Of a stretch of DNA of 64,000 nt, positions 56,864 to 64,000 are shown in pieces. Origin of the DNA: Terriglobales bacterium (GTDB lineage Bacteria > Acidobacteriota > Terriglobia > Terriglobales > Acidobacteriaceae); assembly GCA_035764005.1 (NCBI GenBank), contig DASTZZ010000025.1:1-64000 (forward strand), read 5' to 3'. The notes beneath the pieces were generated by a model. It was not told where the DNA came from and did not search any database. It saw nothing but the letters and a program-made list of their open reading frames with translations. The position numbers and the translations under genes were made by a program. Position 1 is the stretch's first letter, and every line of letters begins with the position of its first letter.

Positions 56864-57150
56864 GAAGCACCTCTTATGCGGGCCGCAGGACTTGCGATCT
56901 CCGGTTGCCCGAGTCATGGAATGGATTTTCGAAGTCACGATAGCAGTAAATCTGGCGTGGGCGTGTGTGACTGAGGTAACCAGGCGCAAGATGGTAAATG
57001 TGCGGGCTTCGAGTTTTCGCGAAGGTTTCTATCGCCGCAATTAGAGGTTCGCCCCCAGGACTCTCCGGGGCACGACCAAGTGTTTGACTGAAATTTTCAT
57101 TTCGGTAGAGCCAAGCGCGACAAGTACACGTGGGAGTTGCGATCGGCTGT

Positions 57151-57182
57151 GCTGACCCATTCGCTACGCCGCGAACGGTACC
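57151..57182. repeat. Palindromic repeat, family A, half-copy (inverted)
   Basis: ACCCATTCGCTACGCCGCGAACGGTACC is the family A arm in reverse orientation. Nearby, GTCAGGGTTACGC recurs at 57254 and 57298 with the palindrome CAGGGTAACCCTG between. No gene is evident in 56864-57506 otherwise. Confidence 0.6.
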
Positions 57183-57506
57183 GACGCGCGTCTGCTTTTC
57201 CGGGCGTGCTCCCAACCTCCCACCCTTACCGGAATGCTGCCCAACCCAGCGGAGTCAGGGTTACGCTCTGGAAATTGCAGGGTAACCCTGGGGAAAAGTC
57301 AGGGTTACGCAGCTCGGCGATGCGTTGCTGCAATTCATCCGATATGCGAAGTATTACTTGCAAGTTGCTCATTCAGGTACTGATGACGGCTACTTAATCG
57401 CCGCTGAACCGCTACCCTGATGAGTAGCCGCCGAATGCAACTTTCGATTGTCACGTCAACCACTAGCGTTGGGAGCGAGGGGCCAATCCCGGTAATATCA
57501 ACTCGT

Positions 57507-59138
57507 ATGCAGAGTTTTTCCTGTTCGGTGTCAACCTGCCGATCGCTCATCGATTCGATCCGATGGTGCTGTCTTGCGTCCGTCCTGCTGACCTTAACTT
57601 CAGTTGCGCTTCTCTCGCAGCAAGCTCCCGCCCGAAAAGGAACGAATGCACCGCCAAGTTCCGGCAAGGGCGACATCGGCGTGCAGGTAGAGCCGGCAGC
57701 ACCTCCATCAGAAAAAAAGATCACCCCGCAGGAGGCTCAGGAGCTGTTTGCTTCGATCGATGACACACTCACTTGGCTCAGCAAAGACACCGGCTACGCG
57801 ATCAAGAAGAAGGTCACCGGGGAGCTCGCCAGCCGCGAGCAGGTGGCCAAGTACGTCGACGAGAAGATGAACGAGGATGAGGACGCGAAGCGTCTGGAAC
57901 GTTCGGAGATCGTGCTGAAGAAATTCGGGCTGCTGCCGCGCGAGTTCAATCTCCACAAGTTCCTCATCGACCTGCTGCAGGAGCAGGTAGCCGGCTACTA
58001 CGACGTAAAGACCAAGAAGATGTATCTGCTCGACTGGCTCTCGGCCGACGCGCAAAAGCCGGTGCTGGCACACGAGCTCACGCACGCGCTGCAGGATCAG
58101 AACTTCGATCTGAAGAACTGGGAGAGTCCGAAGGCTCCCAAATCGGGAGATAAAGAGGAATACACCTTCGACGAGGACGAGGCCTCCACCGCGCGAAGCG
58201 CCGTTGCGGAAGGGCAGGGAATGGTGACGCTGGTCGATTACATGCTCCGCGGGTCGGGAACAACGCTCGCCGAGGCTCCGCAAGTGGCCGATGCGATGCG
58301 CAAGGCGATGACGTCGAATAGCGATTATCCGCTGTTGGATAAAGCGCCGCTGATGATTCGCGAATCGCTGGTTTTTCCTTACGGCGATGGGCTCACGTTT
58401 GAATCTGCTTTGCTGCAGCGGGGTAAAGATGCCGCGTTCTCGGGAGCATTCCGTCGTCCGCCGCAGGATACGCACGAGGTGATGGATGTTGCGGCTTATC
58501 TTCATAACCGGCCCGCACAGTGGATGGTGATCCCGGATCTGCGTCCCGAATTGGGACCAAAATACCAGAAGTACGATGAAGGCTCGATCGGTCAGCTCGA
58601 CACCCGCATCCTCGCGCAGCAGTACGCCGATCAGTCCGCGGCGAAAGACATGGCGGAAGCCTGGCGCGGAGGCGCTTACTATGCTGCCGAGAATAAAGAT
58701 CCCAGGCTGACCGGCACTGCTCGTATCGGGCTGCTGTATCTTTCGCGTTGGGACGCGGACGATTCCGCCGATGCTTTCGCCAAAATCTACGCAGACTACC
58801 TGCCGCAGCGGTACTCGTCGGTAAAGAAGGTCGCGCACAAAGACGCAGCTTGTGCCGATTCAGACTGCAACAGCTCTTATTTCTTTCAAACCGAAGAAGG
58901 ACCAGTGAGCATCGTGCGCATCGATGGCGCCGGCGTTCTCGTGTGCGAAGGCTTTGATTTCGATGTTGCAGGCAAGCTCGAGCAGAAGCTGCTCACCGCG
59001 AATCCCGCAAAAACCGTGCAGGTGAAACTGCGCTCGCTCATGTCCCCGCTGCGAACTTCGGCGGTGATTCAGGAGGCGGTGGCACGCATGGTTGTTGACA
59101 ACGTTGAAAAGGTTATTCCCATAATGGGAATGCATTAA
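57507..59138 (+). CDS. Exported zinc metalloprotease-like protein
   Basis: A protein of about 543 residues. A signal peptide (IRWCCLASVLLTLTSVALLSQQ) follows the Met chosen here; an earlier ATG at 57420 adds an odd 29-residue lead. The catalytic motif HELTHALQDQ lies near residue 190, preceded by VAGYYDVKTKKMYLLD, which fits an HExxH gluzincin-like enzyme. Its length and the low similarity elsewhere give no clear family. The C-terminal part is rich in Ala and polar residues. It should act in the periplasm or at the surface. Confidence 0.68.
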   Translation: MQSFSCSVSTCRSLIDSIRWCCLASVLLTLTSVALLSQQAPARKGTNAPPSSGKGDIGVQVEPAAPPSEKKITPQEAQELFASIDDTLTWLSKDTGYAIKKKVTGELASREQVAKYVDEKMNEDEDAKRLERSEIVLKKFGLLPREFNLHKFLIDLLQEQVAGYYDVKTKKMYLLDWLSADAQKPVLAHELTHALQDQNFDLKNWESPKAPKSGDKEEYTFDEDEASTARSAVAEGQGMVTLVDYMLRGSGTTLAEAPQVADAMRKAMTSNSDYPLLDKAPLMIRESLVFPYGDGLTFESALLQRGKDAAFSGAFRRPPQDTHEVMDVAAYLHNRPAQWMVIPDLRPELGPKYQKYDEGSIGQLDTRILAQQYADQSAAKDMAEAWRGGAYYAAENKDPRLTGTARIGLLYLSRWDADDSADAFAKIYADYLPQRYSSVKKVAHKDAACADSDCNSSYFFQTEEGPVSIVRIDGAGVLVCEGFDFDVAGKLEQKLLTANPAKTVQVKLRSLMSPLRTSAVIQEAVARMVVDNVEKVIPIMGMH

Positions 59139-59157
59139 TCGACTGGGCGCCGAGATG

Positions 59158-59294
59158 CAACGGAACCGCCTCCGGTAGGCGGTGGGGCAGCCGCGCTTCG
59201 CGACTGCGTGTCTGCACAATGCGTGCAGCATCGTTGCAGTCGGAGCTCGCCATTCGGCGATCTCCGATCCACCGGCTACTGCCGGCGGTTCTGT
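59158..59294. repeat. Palindromic repeat, family F, copy 2
   Basis: The left arm CAACGGAACCGCCTCCGGTA and right arm TACTGCCGGCGGTTCTGTTCC are inverted, with inner GCAGCCGCGCTTCGCGACTGC and CGGAGCTCGCCATTCGGCGATCTCCG hairpins. CTA at 59276 is the stop codon of the TlpA-like gene. Like copy 1, it lies between convergent genes. Confidence 0.85.
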
Positions 59295-59806
59295 TCCGTC
59301 TGCAGCTTCTCCAGGTACGAGATGATTGATGGGCTCGTCCACTCCACCGGCCCGATGAATTTGCGACGGACGATGCCTTTGCGATCGATGATGTATGTCT
59401 CCGGCCAGCCCCATGTTCCGTAGATGTCGCTGCTCTTCTGCGCGGGATCGTTCACCGTGATCAGATCGACGTGATGATCACGCACGAAGCGGCGGTAAGC
59501 ATCTGGATCGTGATCGGTGGCAACAGCAAGAACTGTGACTTTATTTCCGAGTTCATGCTGCATCTGTATAAGCGAGGGCATTTCCTCAATGCATGGCGCG
59601 CACCAACTTGCCCAGAAGTTCAGGACCACGACTTTGCCTTTGTAGTCGTGCAGTGAGATCGTGCGCTGGGCATCAGACACAGTGAAATCCGGTGCCGAGT
59701 GGCCAACCCATTCGGGATGCATGCCGCGGTCGCATCCCGTCATGGCAAGAAAAACTGCAACGAAAGTCAGCTTGGCGACTCTGATTAGAAGGGAACTGCT
59801 GGTCAC
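59276..59806 (-). CDS. TlpA-type thioredoxin-fold lipoprotein
   Basis: A 176-residue periplasmic thiol-disulfide protein. A lipobox AMTGC ends the signal, with lipidated Cys25. The thioredoxin domain carries WCAPC at 68-72 (FWASWCAPCIEEMPSL) and the cis-Pro segment GTWGWPETYIID near 130. Such proteins reduce apocytochrome c or other periplasmic disulfides. The last residues QNRRQ and the stop are encoded by the palindromic repeat. It is divergent from the first PTPS gene. Confidence 0.9.
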   Translation of the reverse strand: MTSSSLLIRVAKLTFVAVFLAMTGCDRGMHPEWVGHSAPDFTVSDAQRTISLHDYKGKVVVLNFWASWCAPCIEEMPSLIQMQHELGNKVTVLAVATDHDPDAYRRFVRDHHVDLITVNDPAQKSSDIYGTWGWPETYIIDRKGIVRRKFIGPVEWTSPSIISYLEKLQTEQNRRQ

Positions 59807-59848
59807 AACCGTATAATAAAGGTATCACGCGTAAACTCAAGGCACAGC

Positions 59849-60259
59849 ATGGTTTATCTCACGCGAAAGGCTGAGTTTTCGGCTTCGCACTTTTATCACA
59901 ATCCCAAGCTCTCCCCGGAAGAAAACCAGCGCATTTTCGGCAAGTGCAACAATCCGCACGGGCACGGACATAACTACACCCTGGAGGTCACGGTCGCTGG
60001 AGATGTGGATGCGCGCTCCGGATTCGTAATGGACTTGAAACAGCTGAAGGACATCATGAATCGCGAGGTGATCGACGTACTTGACCACCGGCACCTCAAC
60101 AAAGAAATACCGGAGTTTCGCGACAAAATTCCCACAACGGAAAACCTCGCCATCGCCATTTGGAACCGGCTGGCAGGGAAGTTGAACGGCACCAGACTGC
60201 ATCGAGTACGGCTGTATGAGACCGATGATCTGTATGTGGATGTGTACGGCGAGAAATGA
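59849..60259 (+). CDS. 6-pyruvoyl-tetrahydropterin synthase family protein, complete active site
   Basis: A 136-residue T-fold pterin enzyme. Zinc ligands His14, His39 and His41 are in FSASH and HGHGHNY; the catalytic Cys33 is in FGKCNNPHGHGH; the Asp79-His80 pair is in VLDHRHLN; Glu124 anchors the pterin. The CNNP(H/N)GHGHNY string is closer to the eukaryotic PTPS pattern than to QueD. The substrate is 7,8-dihydroneopterin triphosphate; the product may be 6-pyruvoyl-tetrahydropterin or a related pterin. Its stop overlaps the start of a second paralog. Confidence 0.88.
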   Translation: MVYLTRKAEFSASHFYHNPKLSPEENQRIFGKCNNPHGHGHNYTLEVTVAGDVDARSGFVMDLKQLKDIMNREVIDVLDHRHLNKEIPEFRDKIPTTENLAIAIWNRLAGKLNGTRLHRVRLYETDDLYVDVYGEK

Positions 60260-60681
60260 AAGCGCACCTGACAAGACGGTACAAGTTCTCGGCCTCGCAT
60301 CGATTGCATTCGCCGGAACTCAGCGACGAGCAGAACCGCGCGACGTATGGCAAATGCAACAACCCGTATGGGCACGGGCACAACTACAAAGTGGAAGTCA
60401 CGGTAAGCGGTGAACCTGATCCCGATACGGGAATGATCTGTAATTTGGCCGATCTCGACAGCTTCGCCGAACGCGAACTGATGCCGCGCTTCGCCTTCAG
60501 CAATCTGAATGAATTGGACAACTTTCGTAATCAGGTGCCAACAACTGAGAATCTTTCGCGCGAGCTGTTTCATCTCTTTCGTGACCGTTTCAGGTTGGCA
60601 AAAGTAGAGAAAGTCCGGATCGAAGAGACGATGATGAACTCGTTTGAATACGCCGGTGGAAGGGAATTAGGAGCGGAATAA
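60256..60681 (+). CDS. 6-pyruvoyl-tetrahydropterin synthase family paralog lacking the Asp-His pair
   Basis: A 141-residue paralog overlapping the previous gene (ATGA at 60256). The zinc ligands (His15, His40, His42), Cys34 in GKCNNPYGHGH and Glu124 are kept, but the catalytic Asp-His is replaced: the aligned segment reads PRFAFSNLNELDNF, so Asp becomes Ala80 and His becomes Phe81. The rest of the fold (VPTTENL, KVRIEET) is intact. It could be a different-reaction enzyme, a partner subunit or a pterin-binding protein. Confidence 0.85.
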   Translation: MKAHLTRRYKFSASHRLHSPELSDEQNRATYGKCNNPYGHGHNYKVEVTVSGEPDPDTGMICNLADLDSFAERELMPRFAFSNLNELDNFRNQVPTTENLSRELFHLFRDRFRLAKVEKVRIEETMMNSFEYAGGRELGAE

Positions 60682-60716
60682 CGTGGAGTCGGCCGCTGCG
60701 GCTGTTTGTCATTCCG

Positions 60717-60841
60717 AACGTATGCTCACGCGTGCAGTTCGCGTGAGCAGGAGTGAGGAATCCCTACTGAGGCATGAACAATAGGAAATTACGGATGTCG
60801 ATAGGGATTCCTCACGCCAACATCAGGCGTTGGGAATCACA
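60717..60841. repeat. Palindromic repeat, family B, copy 4 (degenerate)
   Basis: The left arm TGTCATTCCGAACG is matched by a decayed right arm GCGTTGGGAATCACA; the inner GTGAGGAATCCCTA and TAGGGATTCCTCAC pair is intact. It separates the PTPS pair from folE. Confidence 0.75.
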
Positions 60842-60899
60842 GGTGAGAGTACACGAGCAATGGCAGCCACGTTAGGCGAGCGTCATGAAAGGAGATCGA

Positions 60900-61538
60900 G
60901 TGAAGTCTGCAGCAGTGAAGCGTGTGATGACGATGCCAAAGAGCACAACCAACGGAACCGAGAGAGCGCAGGCAGAGCTGGAGAAGGCGTATTTGCGGGT
61001 ACTAGAAAATATCGGCGAAGATGCCGATCGTGATGGCTTGAAGCGAACTCCCGAGCGCGTAGCCAAAGCCATTCAGTTCCTGACGCGCGGCTACCAGGAA
61101 GATCCTGCCAAGTTGTTGCGTGGCGCGCTGTTCGATGTCGATTACGACGAGATGGTCATCGTCAAAGACATCGAAGTCTTCAGTCTATGCGAACATCACA
61201 TGCTGCCCTTCTTTGGGAAAGTGCATGTTGCGTATCTACCGAAAGGACGCGTGATCGGTCTGAGCAAGATTCCACGCTTGGTCGATGTCTTCGCACGCCG
61301 TCTGCAGGTTCAGGAACGGCTGACCAAGCAGATCGCCGATGCGATCCAGGACGCAATCGAGCCGATCGGCGTTGGAGTGGTGATCGAAGCTCGCCATCTC
61401 TGCATGATGATGCGCGGCGTCGAGAAGCAGCATTCTGCGACGGTGACTTCCTCAATGGTGGGAGCCTTCCGCGAACAGCAGCAGACGCGCGAGGAATTTC
61501 TGTCACTGATTCGCTCCGGCAAGCCGAATGGATTCTGA
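60900..61538 (+). CDS. folE: GTP cyclohydrolase I
   Basis: It converts GTP to 7,8-dihydroneopterin triphosphate, the entry to folate and tetrahydropterins. The 212-residue protein has the zinc ligands in [11 protein letters not shown] and the later Cys in RHLCMMMRG, plus [12 protein letters not shown], all typical of type IA. Start is the GTG at 60900 because AAAGGAG lies six bases upstream; an ATG 15 bases earlier has none. It feeds the PTPS enzymes encoded just before it, and a palindrome lies on each side. Confidence 0.95.
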   Translation: MKSAAVKRVMTMPKSTTNGTERAQAELEKAYLRVLENIGEDADRDGLKRTPERVAKAIQFLTRGYQEDPAKLLRGALFDVDYDEMVIVKDIEVFSLCEHHMLPFFGKVHVAYLPKGRVIGLSKIPRLVDVFARRLQVQERLTKQIADAIQDAIEPIGVGVVIEARHLCMMMRGVEKQHSATVTSSMVGAFREQQQTREEFLSLIRSGKPNGF

Positions 61539-61552
61539 ACCGTTTCCTTTAT

Positions 61553-61746
61553 TGTCATTCCGAACCGCACGTTCTTGCGGTGAGGAATCCCTACGGACTT
61601 CCATGCTGGACAGCGGAGCCAAGAAGGTCATTAGATTTGCGGGTACAGCAGCCAGGCACGGCGGATTCAGCCGATAATCGTCAATCGAACTTCATTACAG
61701 TCGATAGGGATTCCTCACCGCGAAAGGCGTGCGGTTCGGAATGACA
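61553..61746. repeat. Palindromic repeat, family B, copy 5
   Basis: The outer arms TGTCATTCCGAACCGCACG and CGTGCGGTTCGGAATGACA are perfect inverses; the inner GCGGTGAGGAATCCCTA / TAGGGATTCCTCACCGC pair is also intact. It lies between folE and the SDR gene, giving folE a family B element on both sides. Confidence 0.88.
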
Positions 61747-61758
61747 AAGGAAAGCTGA

Positions 61759-62475
61759 ATGCCTGACCTGAACGGAAGAACCGCGGTCGTAACCGGAGGA
61801 AGCCGCGGTATCGGATTGGGAATCACGCGCGAGCTTGCCCGCAACGGCTGCCGCGTGGTGATTGCCGGACGCGATCCGCAGGCCCTTGAGTCTGTTATTG
61901 CGCAGCTCAAGGCTGAAGGGCTCTCGATTTCCGCCAAGCGTTGCGATGTCTCTGATCCGGATCAGGTACACGAGTTCTTCCATGCCGTGCGCGAGCGTAT
62001 GGGCGTACTCGACTTCCTCGTCAACAACGCCGGCGCGGCGCACGCGCTGACGAACGTCGATCGGCTCGCGCCGGAAGAGTTTCGGCGCGTAATCGATGTG
62101 AATCTTATTGGAACTTTTCTCTGCTGCCGCGCGGCGATCCCGCTGATGAGTACAGGAGCGGTGATTGTGAACAATCTATCCGTAGCAGCACACCAGGCAT
62201 TCGCAGGAATGGCGGCTTACAACGCCTCCAAGGCTGGCGCGCTGGCTCTTACAAATGTCTTGCGTGAAGAACTCAGAGATAAGGGGATTCGCGTCCTGGC
62301 GCTCGTCCCTGGTGCTGTTGATACCGACATCTGGCAGCAGTTCTGGCCCGATGCACCGCGCGAAAAGATGATGTCCGTTCACGACGTAGCACGAGCCGTC
62401 GCACTCGCCCTCTCGATGCCGCCGAACACGTCGATTGACGAAATCAGAATGGGACCGGCGAGTGGAACGTTGTGA
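61759..62475 (+). CDS. Short-chain dehydrogenase/reductase, possible pterin reductase
   Basis: A 238-residue SDR with the cofactor motif TGGSRGIG at 13-20, NNAG near 93 and the catalytic Ser-Tyr-Lys in VNNLSVAAHQ and YNASKAG. A basic residue after the cofactor motif (GRDP) favours NADPH. Following PTPS and folE, it could be a sepiapterin-reductase-like enzyme finishing a tetrahydropterin, which is inference from position only. AAGGAA precedes its ATG. Confidence 0.85.
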   Translation: MPDLNGRTAVVTGGSRGIGLGITRELARNGCRVVIAGRDPQALESVIAQLKAEGLSISAKRCDVSDPDQVHEFFHAVRERMGVLDFLVNNAGAAHALTNVDRLAPEEFRRVIDVNLIGTFLCCRAAIPLMSTGAVIVNNLSVAAHQAFAGMAAYNASKAGALALTNVLREELRDKGIRVLALVPGAVDTDIWQQFWPDAPREKMMSVHDVARAVALALSMPPNTSIDEIRMGPASGTL

Positions 62476-62478
62476 AGG

Positions 62479-62593
62479 AAGCTGCTTAGCTTCTAAGCTG
62501 CTCACCTTCTGAGCAAAACCAGTGGCCCTCGACAAGCGTTGTTCCAATCTTGAACTCGCCTAGAAGCTGAGGGGCTTAGAAGCTAAGCAGCTC
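62479..62593. repeat. Inverted repeat of AGCTTCTAAGCTG units, family E, second copy
   Basis: The left arm (62479-62514: AAGCTGCTTAGCTTCTAAGC then TGCTCACCTTCTGAGC) is mirrored by the right arm (62558-62593: GCCTAGAAGCTGAGGGGC then TTAGAAGCTAAGCAGCTC). It lies tail-to-tail between the SDR and rhomboid genes and touches the rhomboid stop codon. Confidence 0.8.
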
Positions 62594-63306
62594 TAATACG
62601 TGAATCTGGAACGCGGTCGCACGCGTTGAGGCATGAGTTTGATCATGATCAGTCCGGCAAGGAATCCGCCGACGTGAGCCCAGAATGCGATGCCTCCGCC
62701 CCCGGTGCGATTGGAATAGGCGATCGAGGTCGCCGCGCCACTCAGAAATTGCAGCACAAACCAATATCCCAAGACGATCCAAGCGGGCAGCCAGATGAAT
62801 GTGAAGAAAATGATCAGAGGAACCAAGGTCAGAACGCGGGCGGAGGGGTAGAGAAGAAAATATGCGCCCATGACTCCCGCAATTGCGCCACTGGCTCCCA
62901 CACTGGGAATGGTCGAATTCGGATTGAGCGCGATGTGCGCGAGTGATGCGGCCAGGCCGCTGACTACATAAAAAATCAAGTAGGAGAAGTGTCCTAAATA
63001 GTCTTCGATGTTGTCGCCAAAAATCCAAAGCACCCACATGTTGCCGATCAGGTGCAGCCATGAGGCGTGAAGAAACATCGAGGTCAGCAATGGAACCGCG
63101 GACGCATGTGACACATTGAGATTGGCCAAACCTAGGGCAGACAGCACACGGGCAGGCTCGACACCGAATTCGTATACAAATGCTTCGCGACTGTGCGGCC
63201 CTAGCACCAGCGCCTCGTACAGGAATACAAGCGTATTCAGCGCGATGAGCAGGTAGTTGATGAAAGGCGTCGAGAACTTCGGTGTGTCGTCGCGAATCGG
63301 TATCAT
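62593..63306 (-). CDS. Rhomboid-family intramembrane serine protease
   Basis: A 237-residue polytopic protease. The nucleophile Ser is in VGASGAIAG near 138 and the partner His is in AHVGGFLAGLIMIKL near 213; the membrane-entry motif HLIGNMWVLWIFGDNIE is present near 84-100. It cleaves substrates within the membrane. Substrate is unknown. It is a single gene, divergent from truB with a 92-base gap. Confidence 0.93.
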   Translation of the reverse strand: MIPIRDDTPKFSTPFINYLLIALNTLVFLYEALVLGPHSREAFVYEFGVEPARVLSALGLANLNVSHASAVPLLTSMFLHASWLHLIGNMWVLWIFGDNIEDYLGHFSYLIFYVVSGLAASLAHIALNPNSTIPSVGASGAIAGVMGAYFLLYPSARVLTLVPLIIFFTFIWLPAWIVLGYWFVLQFLSGAATSIAYSNRTGGGGIAFWAHVGGFLAGLIMIKLMPQRVRPRSRFTY

Positions 63307-63398
63307 GAGGGAGCGCTGTCAACAGTCCTTAGAACGTAACATATTGCCGAATCACGCTTCCTCGATGTAGTCGGCTCTGCAGCAGCCGGAAAAATGGA

Positions 63399-64000
63399 AT
63401 GATCGACGCCATTCTGGTAGTCAACAAGCCGAGCGGAATGACGTCGCACGACGTCGTGGCACGCGTACGTAGGTTGATAGGGGAGCGCTCGGTGGGGCAC
63501 TTAGGCACGCTCGATCCGCTGGCCACCGGAGTCCTGCCGCTGCTTATCGGACGCTACACCCGGCTCGCGCAGTTCTTCGGAAGCGCCGATAAGAGCTATG
63601 AGGGCATAATCCGGCTCGGATTTGCTACGGATACCCACGACGCCGACGGCGAGCCAGTCGGGCCAATCACCCAGGAAGTTGAAGTAACACTCGAAGAACT
63701 GCAGCATGCTGCACGAAGATTTACCGGAACTATCAAGCAAACACCGCCGCACTTTTCAGCCAAGAAGATTGCAGGAGTTCCGGCGTACAAGTTGGCACGA
63801 AAGAAGCAGGATGTTGAGCTCACCGATGTGCAAGTGCACATCGAGAGCTTTGAAATCTCCCGGCTTGATTCCGACCGCGCGTTTTTTGCCGCCAAAGTAA
63901 GCGCCGGTACCTACATCCGTTCGCTGGCGCATGACTTAGGGCAGCTCCTGGGTGTCGGTGCCCACGTTGCCGAACTGAGGCGCACGGCGTCCGGTGAATT
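63399..64000 (+). CDS. truB: tRNA pseudouridine(55) synthase TruB (3' end outside window)
   Basis: The frame opens at ATG 63399 and runs off the window, giving 200 residues. It has NKPSGMTSHDVV at 9-20, the catalytic Asp39 in GHLGTLDPLATGVLP, and the later YEGIIRLG and YIRSLAHDLG segments. It converts U55 of tRNA to pseudouridine. A GGA precedes the start. Confidence 0.95.
   Translation, partial: MIDAILVVNKPSGMTSHDVVARVRRLIGERSVGHLGTLDPLATGVLPLLIGRYTRLAQFFGSADKSYEGIIRLGFATDTHDADGEPVGPITQEVEVTLEELQHAARRFTGTIKQTPPHFSAKKIAGVPAYKLARKKQDVELTDVQVHIESFEISRLDSDRAFFAAKVSAGTYIRSLAHDLGQLLGVGAHVAELRRTASGE

Noticed and set aside
57226-57372. A 48-residue minus-strand frame (MSNLQVILRISDEL...)
   Set aside because: It begins well and looks slightly protein-like but has no ribosome site, and it coincides with the GTCAGGGTTACGC repeats.
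60682-60899. ATG at 60885 as folE start
   Set aside because: The ATG has no ribosome site, while AAAGGAG is positioned for the GTG at 60900.

Overview
The window reads as chromosome from an acidobacterium, probably of the Terriglobia (inference). The signs are two secreted proteins with the acidobacterial VWFA-related domain, three very large duplicated MacB/FtsX-type permeases (one with a PadR regulator, a pairing typical of that phylum), an M56/BlaI pair, a lone MglA-type GTPase, and many long imperfect palindromes between genes. I saw no rRNA, tRNA, CRISPR array, phage module or intact insertion sequence. Both ends cut genes: a glycoside hydrolase-like lipoprotein on the left (minus strand) and truB on the right (plus strand).

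Layout. 1-8 kb: hydrolase fragment, flippase-like membrane protein, a Fur-like palindrome ahead of a barrel-like outer-membrane protein and a cytochrome c, an Hfq-like Sm protein, Sua5, HU and a site-2 protease. 8-15 kb: a BlaI-type repressor with its operator and a 1009-residue M56 sensor ending in eight 34-residue GTDY repeats, then TetR, dienelactone hydrolase and amidohydrolase. 15-21 kb: mutL, a winged-helix protein, cmk and an ABC exporter. 21-26.4 kb: a threonine operon (aspartokinase, hom, thrC, thrB) behind what looks like a complete transcription attenuator with a Thr/Ile-rich leader peptide. 26.6-31.3 kb: nitrogen control (amt, PII, glnD). 31.3-39.4 kb: VOC protein, a 54-residue small protein, PadR/permease, a divergent VWFA pair and an MglA-like GTPase. 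39.4-42.1 kb: groES-groEL with a CIRCE operator overlapping its promoter. 42.2-53.5 kb: cyclic-nucleotide-binding protein, hydrolase, nuclease-like protein, GAF protein, GntR regulator, FAD monooxygenase and a permease. 53.5-59.8 kb: antitoxin-like remnant, a third permease, a metalloprotease and a TlpA-type lipoprotein. 59.8-62.5 kb: a pterin cluster with two tandem PTPS paralogs, folE and an SDR. The window closes with a rhomboid protease and truB.

The best find is the threonine attenuator (about 21030-21172): leader ORF, protector, antiterminator and terminator can all be drawn from the sequence, just ahead of genes covering most of the aspartate-to-threonine route. Next are the tandem PTPS genes, where the second copy lacks the catalytic Asp-His pair, the repeat-bearing M56 sensor, and several palindromic repeat families. 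One of these families supplies the stop codons of two genes. All family names come from motif reading, not database searches.
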